This document shows positions 58,957 through 64,000 of a stretch of 64,000 nucleotides of DNA, in pieces (within the stretch, counting starts at the first letter, position 1; every line of letters starts with the position of its first letter). Origin of the DNA: Anaeramoeba flamelloides. Lineage: Eukaryota > Metamonada > Anaeramoebidae. The notes beneath the pieces were generated by a model. That model did not search any database. It was given only the letters and a program-made list of their open reading frames with translations, and was not told where the DNA came from. The position numbers were made by a program, and so were the translations under genes. The stretch covers positions 1,240,001 to 1,304,000 of the forward strand of contig JANTQA010000010.1 in NCBI GenBank assembly GCA_027625915.1, given 5' to 3'.

Positions 58957-59170
58957 TTAAGGGATTAGCGTCACCATAGATTTCTCTTTAATCAAAGTAT
59001 GTTACAATTGGGTGTAAATGATATTAGTGATCCCTGTCCCAAATTTCCCCAAAAAATCAATTCAAAAGATTTTTACACGATACATTATTAAATTTTTTAC
59101 TTATGATTACTTATAAAAATTCTTAATTTGGAAACTTTTTTTTTGTAATTGTTTTTTTCATATTTGAACA
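58957..59170. repeat. family L repeat, single arm
   Basis: TTAAGGGATTAGCGTCACCA, then ATCAAAGTATGTTACAATTG and ATATTAGTGATCCCTGTCCC, about 75 % identical to 31027-31240. The TTAA end is intact; no mirrored partner found nearby. Confidence 0.55.
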
Positions 59171-59326
59171 CTTAATATATATTCTTTGGTACTCTGAATC
59201 CATGGTATTTAATGAAATTGTAATTGTATACCTTTAAATGTAAAATATCAAGATCACTAATATATATTATTTTAATAAAGAAGATCTTAAAATTTTACTG
59301 ATAATAAATCAAAGGAAAAACCCATA

Positions 59327-59830
59327 AAGTTGTGAAAAAAATACCTAACATGAAAAAAATCTGAGTAAGATTTTTAATTGTGATTATAAAGAAAATTGTT
59401 GTGTAATTATTTTTATTAAAAATCAAATCCTTTTTTCTAACAAATCAAACTTTTAATAATTAGATCTCCCTCCACTTATTAGAATGTTGATTAATCAAAT
59501 TATACTTGTTCGGTACACACTTTTCAGTCAATCAAAAAACAAGATAACAATTATCATTTTCCAAACTCAAGCAAACCTTAATAATCATCCATGATTTATC
59601 AAAATAAGTTTATCCTATTAGTTTATCAAACAATTTAATTGAGTATTCTATAAACACCCTACTTTAATGTACTTTTGGTAGGTTTATTACTTGGTTCATA
59701 AAAAGTTTGGTTATTTATAAAAAGGATTTGATTGAATATATTTCCAATTAAACAACAATTTTCCTAAGATTCATAATTAAAAATCTTGTCAGTGATTTTT
59801 TACATTTCCATGATTATTTTCACTACTATA
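59327..59830. mobile_element. MITE with GTAGTGAAAA ends, copy 2
   Basis: About 75 % identical over its length to 11085-11580. Mirror ends are TTGTGAAAAAAATACC and AATCATGG...TTTTCACTACTA. Confidence 0.65.
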
Positions 59831-60644
59831 CTTTACTAATTTTTAAATTGGATCTTTATAGATCGTGTACATATGAAAGAACTAAGTTTTTAAGAATAAG
59901 AATTAATTTTCCAACTTTTTCTTTTTGTTGATTTTTTTTTTTTTTATTTTTTTTTTAGAAGTTTCACAAATCCTATTTTGAAAAAATCCCAGTAAAGATT
60001 ACCTACTCAACATTCACCAAATTCAAGTACCGTGGGGTTATATTGCACCTAAAAGGTAGATTCGGTTCACTTCAGTTGGATTCGGTTCTCCAACGTTGCT
60101 TCAGTTAATTCCAGTTTACTTTAATTCTGATCAAGTTAGTTAAAGATCTAATTGGATTAAGTTTATCAATTCTTAGAATGATTTTTTCTTTCTTTTACCC
60201 TTTCCAAAGACACTTAAAAAGATTAGGAACCAAAAGAAAACAAACAACTTGAAAAAAAGTCTAAAAAAGAAAAAGAAAATAAAAATAAAAATAAAAATAA
60301 AAAATATTAATCTATTTTATTTCATTAAAATATAAGACAAGAAGTATTCTAATTAGAATTAATAGTAATAAATAACCACATTAAGAAAATCTATTTTCTT
60401 TTGGAAATTAATTATTACAAATACAACTTCATATGAAGAAAAAGCAAACATAAAATGTAAATTTTATCAAGCATAGCAAATAAAATTAAAAATTATTTTT
60501 CGAAATCTATTTGCTGGTTAATCGTTTCATACAATTTGAAATTAATTTTTACTAAAAAAAATGATTTAAAAGAAAAACTTTTAAGGCGATCAAGACAATG
60601 TATGATTATATTATAATTAATAAGTGGCTGTCAAATAAAAAATT
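59831..60644. other. spacer with a short GC-richer repeat patch
   Basis: Around 60045-60125 imperfect repeats of GATTCGGTTC and CTTCAGTT stand out against the AT-rich background. An AAATAAA run lies near 60280-60305. No gene called. Confidence 0.4.
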
Positions 60645-63600
60645 TTAATCAAACTGTATCAATGTTTCATCTAATAATTGATTACAAACGCTGTTAAATT
60701 CATTAACATCCCCATTTTTATAGCAAAAAGAAATTTTTGTTAAATGGCTAACAAAAAGATATTCAAATTTAATTAAAAATGTCATGTTTGTTGCATTAGC
60801 TTCAATGGTTGAAACTGATGGAAATATCCAATTAATATTCATTTTTGTTAATATGTTTTGGATTTTTGTTATTACTTGTAAATTGAATAATTTGCAAGTT
60901 TTATTAATCGGGCTCGGTTTAGGTAATGTGTTATTTAATAAAGTTGAAAAGTTTTGTTCTTCTGAATTATTTATATTTTCATCGGTTTCATCCAAATTGG
61001 GAACGATATTTTGAGAACTTTTTTTCCGAAAAAAGTTATTAAACCAACTTTGTTTTGGGCTAAGTGATAATTGGATGTTTGGTGAATGATTATATTTAAT
61101 TCTATGAAACCTTGGTGTGCCAATTTCAGAGATGTCATTTTTATTTTCTGTATTGTTATTGACTTCTATGGAAATGGGAGAAGAAAATATCGTTGGTGAT
61201 AGTGAAAATTTTTTTTTGAGTCTATTTTTACCGTTTGTTTTATTGTATTTTAAAGAATGTGGCGTTTTTTTTTTTGAGTGATTATTTTTTTCGGTTTGAA
61301 TTTGTATTGTTATGTGCTTGTGTTTGTTTTTCTTTTTCTTTTTCTTTTTCTTTTTGGTTTTGTTTTTATCTTTGTTTTTATTTTTGTTTTTATTATCATT
61401 ATTAACGTTGTTGTTGCTGCTGCTGCTACCAGTGGTTTTATTGGTGTTATCATCCAATATATCAAGAAACGGCAATTCGTCTTCGGTTTGAAAAAGTATA
61501 TGATTCATATCATCGACTATTTAAAAATAAAATAATATATTGTTATATAAAATGAAAAACAAATTTTAATTAGAAAGATGGAAATCAAAAAAACTAAATT
61601 AATTTTTTTTTTATTTCATAATTAACAAATAAACGAAACTAAATTCCAAAATTCGATTCTTTCTCTCTTTGTTTATAAAGTAAACTAAATTAAGTTTCAA
61701 ATACTTCTAATGACTTTGTCTATTTTAGACACTCTTTGAATTGGAAGTATCAAATTTAGTCGCGAAAGAATTCTCAAAATTTAGTCACTTCAAAATCTTC
61801 TCATTGTCAAGATTAAAAGACTCTTCCATTTAATACTTATTAATAACATCAATACATTTTTTTTGTTACCTTATAGAGTTTAATACTCAGTAAATATTAT
61901 CAAAATTGTTTTCAATAAATTCAAGATATCCAAACACATTCGAAATTTTGGGGGCAGTTAAAATAGTTGAAAGAATAACAATACTCCACTTTCCTCCAAT
62001 TTGGAAAATAATTTTGATTTTACAAACTATTTTTCCCATTTTTTTTTTCCTTTCTGTTTTTGTTTTCATTTTATTTTTTGAACGATGTATATAAACTTGT
62101 TACGTTCCAAAAAAAAAATTTTTTTCCATTGATTGATATTAGGTTCAAGCTGAATTCCTTTAAATAGAAAAACTGTATAAAATTAGTTGATGCACTACAA
62201 GGAAAATTTAAACACCAAAAATTAAAGTTAGCCAAAACTATACATTGGATTTCAGTTATACTTCTTTTGTAAATTATTTTTTCAAAGTTATCATAATTTT
62301 ATGTAATAAAAAAAGGATAGCTTTTAAACTCATGAAAATCCGAATACTCCCCTTTTCAAAAATACCGACTTTTGAAAAACACACCTATTTTTGGGGTATT
62401 TTTTTATTGGAAAAAGTTGAAATGAATTATTTTTTGATTGAATATTAAGATTAAAAAAAGAATAAATGTTAAAGCAATTTGCAGAAAACAATCGGGAACG
62501 TATATAAAAACTCAAACATGGAAAAAAATAAAATGATAAAAAATATTCCAAAAACAGATAAAAAATCAGATTTTCAATTTAATTTAGCGATATCTTTTGA
62601 TTGAAATATTTTGTGCTATTTTAAAATTGAAAAATATGTTTCTTTTTAGACTATTTTAAAAATACTTGAAAATTATCTCTCTACTAAGTTAATTAAAAAA
62701 TTCAAAAATTTTACAATTAAAAGTTATAAAAATATTACTGAAAAATTTCATTTTTTTTTCAATTCCTATTAATATCTATTAAAGTTGTAAACCTTTTTGA
62801 AAATTGTTATGTATAATAATGTTTATTATGTGAGTGTATTTCAAAAATACAAAATTTGAGGATTTTTTTTTGAAAAAATTTTCCTTGTCTTGTGGTATCT
62901 AACCTTTGATCGTTCAATAATTGTTAATGGATATATCACAAAATCTATCAATAAATTTTTTTGTTTAGCTTATTTCCAAAATTTTTGTCAACACACTCTT
63001 GATTTAATTATTTATTTTTTAGTTTTTTTTCTTTTGAATAAAAATGGTTACCATAAAATCATAAATACTGGATAACCTAAATGTTGTTTAATATTAAGTT
63101 TTAAAAAAATAAAAAAAATCTCAATTTTTTTTGTAAGCATATTTTTGATTCAGGGTGTTTCTGTGATGACGAAATTTTTGTAATAGAGTTTATTTTTCAT
63201 TATAACAACACATCATTAAAAAATATAAAATAATCCAAATAGTATTTCTTTTAAGTTTTATATTAGAAAGATTGGTAATTTTGGATTCATAAAAAATAGA
63301 CTCAAATTAATAAATTGCTGAGATGAATTACCTCATCCACTTCATAATCTAAAACACAAATTACAAAAAAATAAATTTTTCGAGGATCTAAACAAGATTT
63401 TCATTTTTTTAAAAAAACACTACTCCCTTATTGAAATTAAGTGAATTATTTCAACAAATTAATTATTTTAAAAAAAAAAAAAAAAAAAGTTAAAATACAT
63501 ATACAATAATTATTAAATAATTAAAAGAAAACGAATAAAGAAAAAAAAAATATAAACTTACACTGTTCATTTTCATTTTCAACACTAAAATTGAGAACTT

Positions 63601-64000
63601 TTGCAGAATTTTTAGTTGAATTGCTTTGTATATTGTTTGAATTACTTGAATTTATATTTGAATTATCATTGTTTTGTGAATTTGATATTAAATCTGAATT
63701 TTCAGAATCTTGAGTAAGGGGTGATAATGATTTTGGAAAAGTTTTTCTTCTTCTCTTTTTTTTCTTCCCGCCACGTTTAATTTTTTGTACACTTGATCTT
63801 CTAAACTTATGGCCTTTTTTAGATTTTTTCTGTAAAAGAGAATTATTGTTATTCATTATTCGGTTGATCGAAACACCATATTTTTTTTTATAATACATGG
63901 AATAAAAAATTTTAACTTGATTTAAATCCTTTTTTTGTAAATAATTAATAATTTTTTTTTGATTCCCCCAACCTAGAGTCTGAAGATTATTGATTAATTC
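60645..64000 (-). CDS. AMPK/MARK-like protein kinase, C-terminal part (UBA-like and KA1)
   Basis: Two exons are visible: 63562-64000 (open at the window edge) and 60645-61516 (TAA). The intron of 2045 nt (GTAAGT...TTAAATAG) joins phase 1 to give NEQFDDMNHILFQTEDELPF. The first exon starts ELINNLQTLGWGNQKKIINY, LQKKDLNQVKIFYSMYYKKK, like the UBA domain after the kinase domain in SNF1/MARK-type enzymes (L..LG.....I...L.....N...A.Y.LL..K). The last 85 residues (QVITKIQNILTKMNINWIF, IKFEYLFVSHLTKISFCYKN, GDVNEFNSVCNQLL) fit the KA1 domain (L..LN..W; FEIEV; GV.FKR..GD...FK). Between them is a Lys/Asn/Ser linker. The kinase domain should lie to the right of the window. Family members control polarity, energy state and microtubules. 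The UBA-like part could instead be read as a SANT helix, but the shared intron phase and KA1 favour a kinase. Confidence 0.65.
61680..63180. repeat. repeat C and relatives filling the kinase intron
   Basis: 61680-61800 matches 19310-19420. 61940-62100 matches the start of repeat C (13240-13400). 62880-63180 matches its end (13455-13745), with about 780 bp of unrelated sequence between. This looks like one repeat C copy split by a later insertion. Confidence 0.5.
63225..63440. repeat. family D repeat, inverted and truncated copy
   Basis: In reverse orientation: AATAAGGGAGTAGTG, GATTATGAAGTGGATGAG and CTTTCTAATATAAAAC follow the left end of 11741-12866. It lies at the donor side of the kinase intron. 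Confidence 0.55.

Noticed and set aside
63562-64000. SANT/Myb domain at the right edge
   Set aside because: The helix NQVKIFYSMYYKKK resembles the NCoR SANT motif, but the downstream KA1 exon with matching phase makes a UBA-like kinase region more likely.
1-64000. LTR, Polinton or other capsid-bearing elements, tRNA genes and CRISPR arrays
   Set aside because: No long direct terminal repeats, reverse transcriptase, integrase or capsid motifs, B-box tRNA sequences or regularly spaced repeats were seen.

Overview
The window is nuclear DNA from a protist with a very AT-rich genome (roughly 80 % A+T by eye). Genes are compact and carry Asn/Lys/Glu-rich low-complexity tracts. Introns are spliceosomal (GT...AG), mostly about 70-190 nt, with a few of 1.6-3.5 kb. 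TAA, TAG and TGA all appear to be stops. The style resembles an anaeramoebid or another free-living amoeboid protist, but the sequence alone does not fix the taxon. No tRNA, rRNA, CRISPR array or bacterial-type operon was seen.

Recognisable host genes, left to right: the C-terminal end of an ELYS-like nucleoporin (1-1107, +); a RasGEF with REM and CDC25 domains (3293-5398, -); a three-exon protein of unknown function (9655-10611, -); DNA polymerase delta subunit 3 with a PIP box (17829-18879, +); a disrupted CS-domain/Sel1-repeat/tail-anchor gene (21197-24211, -); RAD51C in three exons with a 3.5-kb intron carrying a Tc1 transposon (25949-30858, -); an isolated RGS-like exon (35652-35844, -); ribosomal protein eS21 in two exons (36699-37095, -); WDR75/Utp17 (41551-45001, -); a basic, probably nuclear protein (51288-51851, +); RNase H2 subunit C (58132-58734, -); and the C-terminal part of an AMPK/MARK-like kinase with UBA-like and KA1 regions (60645-64000, -). 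Several of these (POLD3, eS21, RAD51C, the kinase and the unknown gene) only become complete when exons are joined across introns with matching phase. There are also weaker small-gene candidates at 2343-2598, 49999-50283, 52468-52624 and 57416-57662.

Most of the remaining sequence is remains of DNA transposons. There is a Tc1/mariner copy with good terminal inverted repeats and TA duplications, a second Tc1 relic, a decayed PIF/Harbinger element whose transposase has its own intron, and many short non-autonomous inverted-repeat elements. The short elements fall into families found two or more times in this one window. One set shares the end TTAA-GGGA(T/C/G)TAG and may be piggyBac-like. Two others are TA-flanked. 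One is an unusual pair of adjacent hairpins. No retrovirus-like or capsid-bearing element was recognised.

Three genes act in DNA replication or repair (POLD3, RAD51C, RNASEH2C) and two in ribosome production or function (WDR75, eS21). They are interleaved with unrelated genes on both strands, so this looks like ordinary eukaryotic gene order and not a functional cluster.
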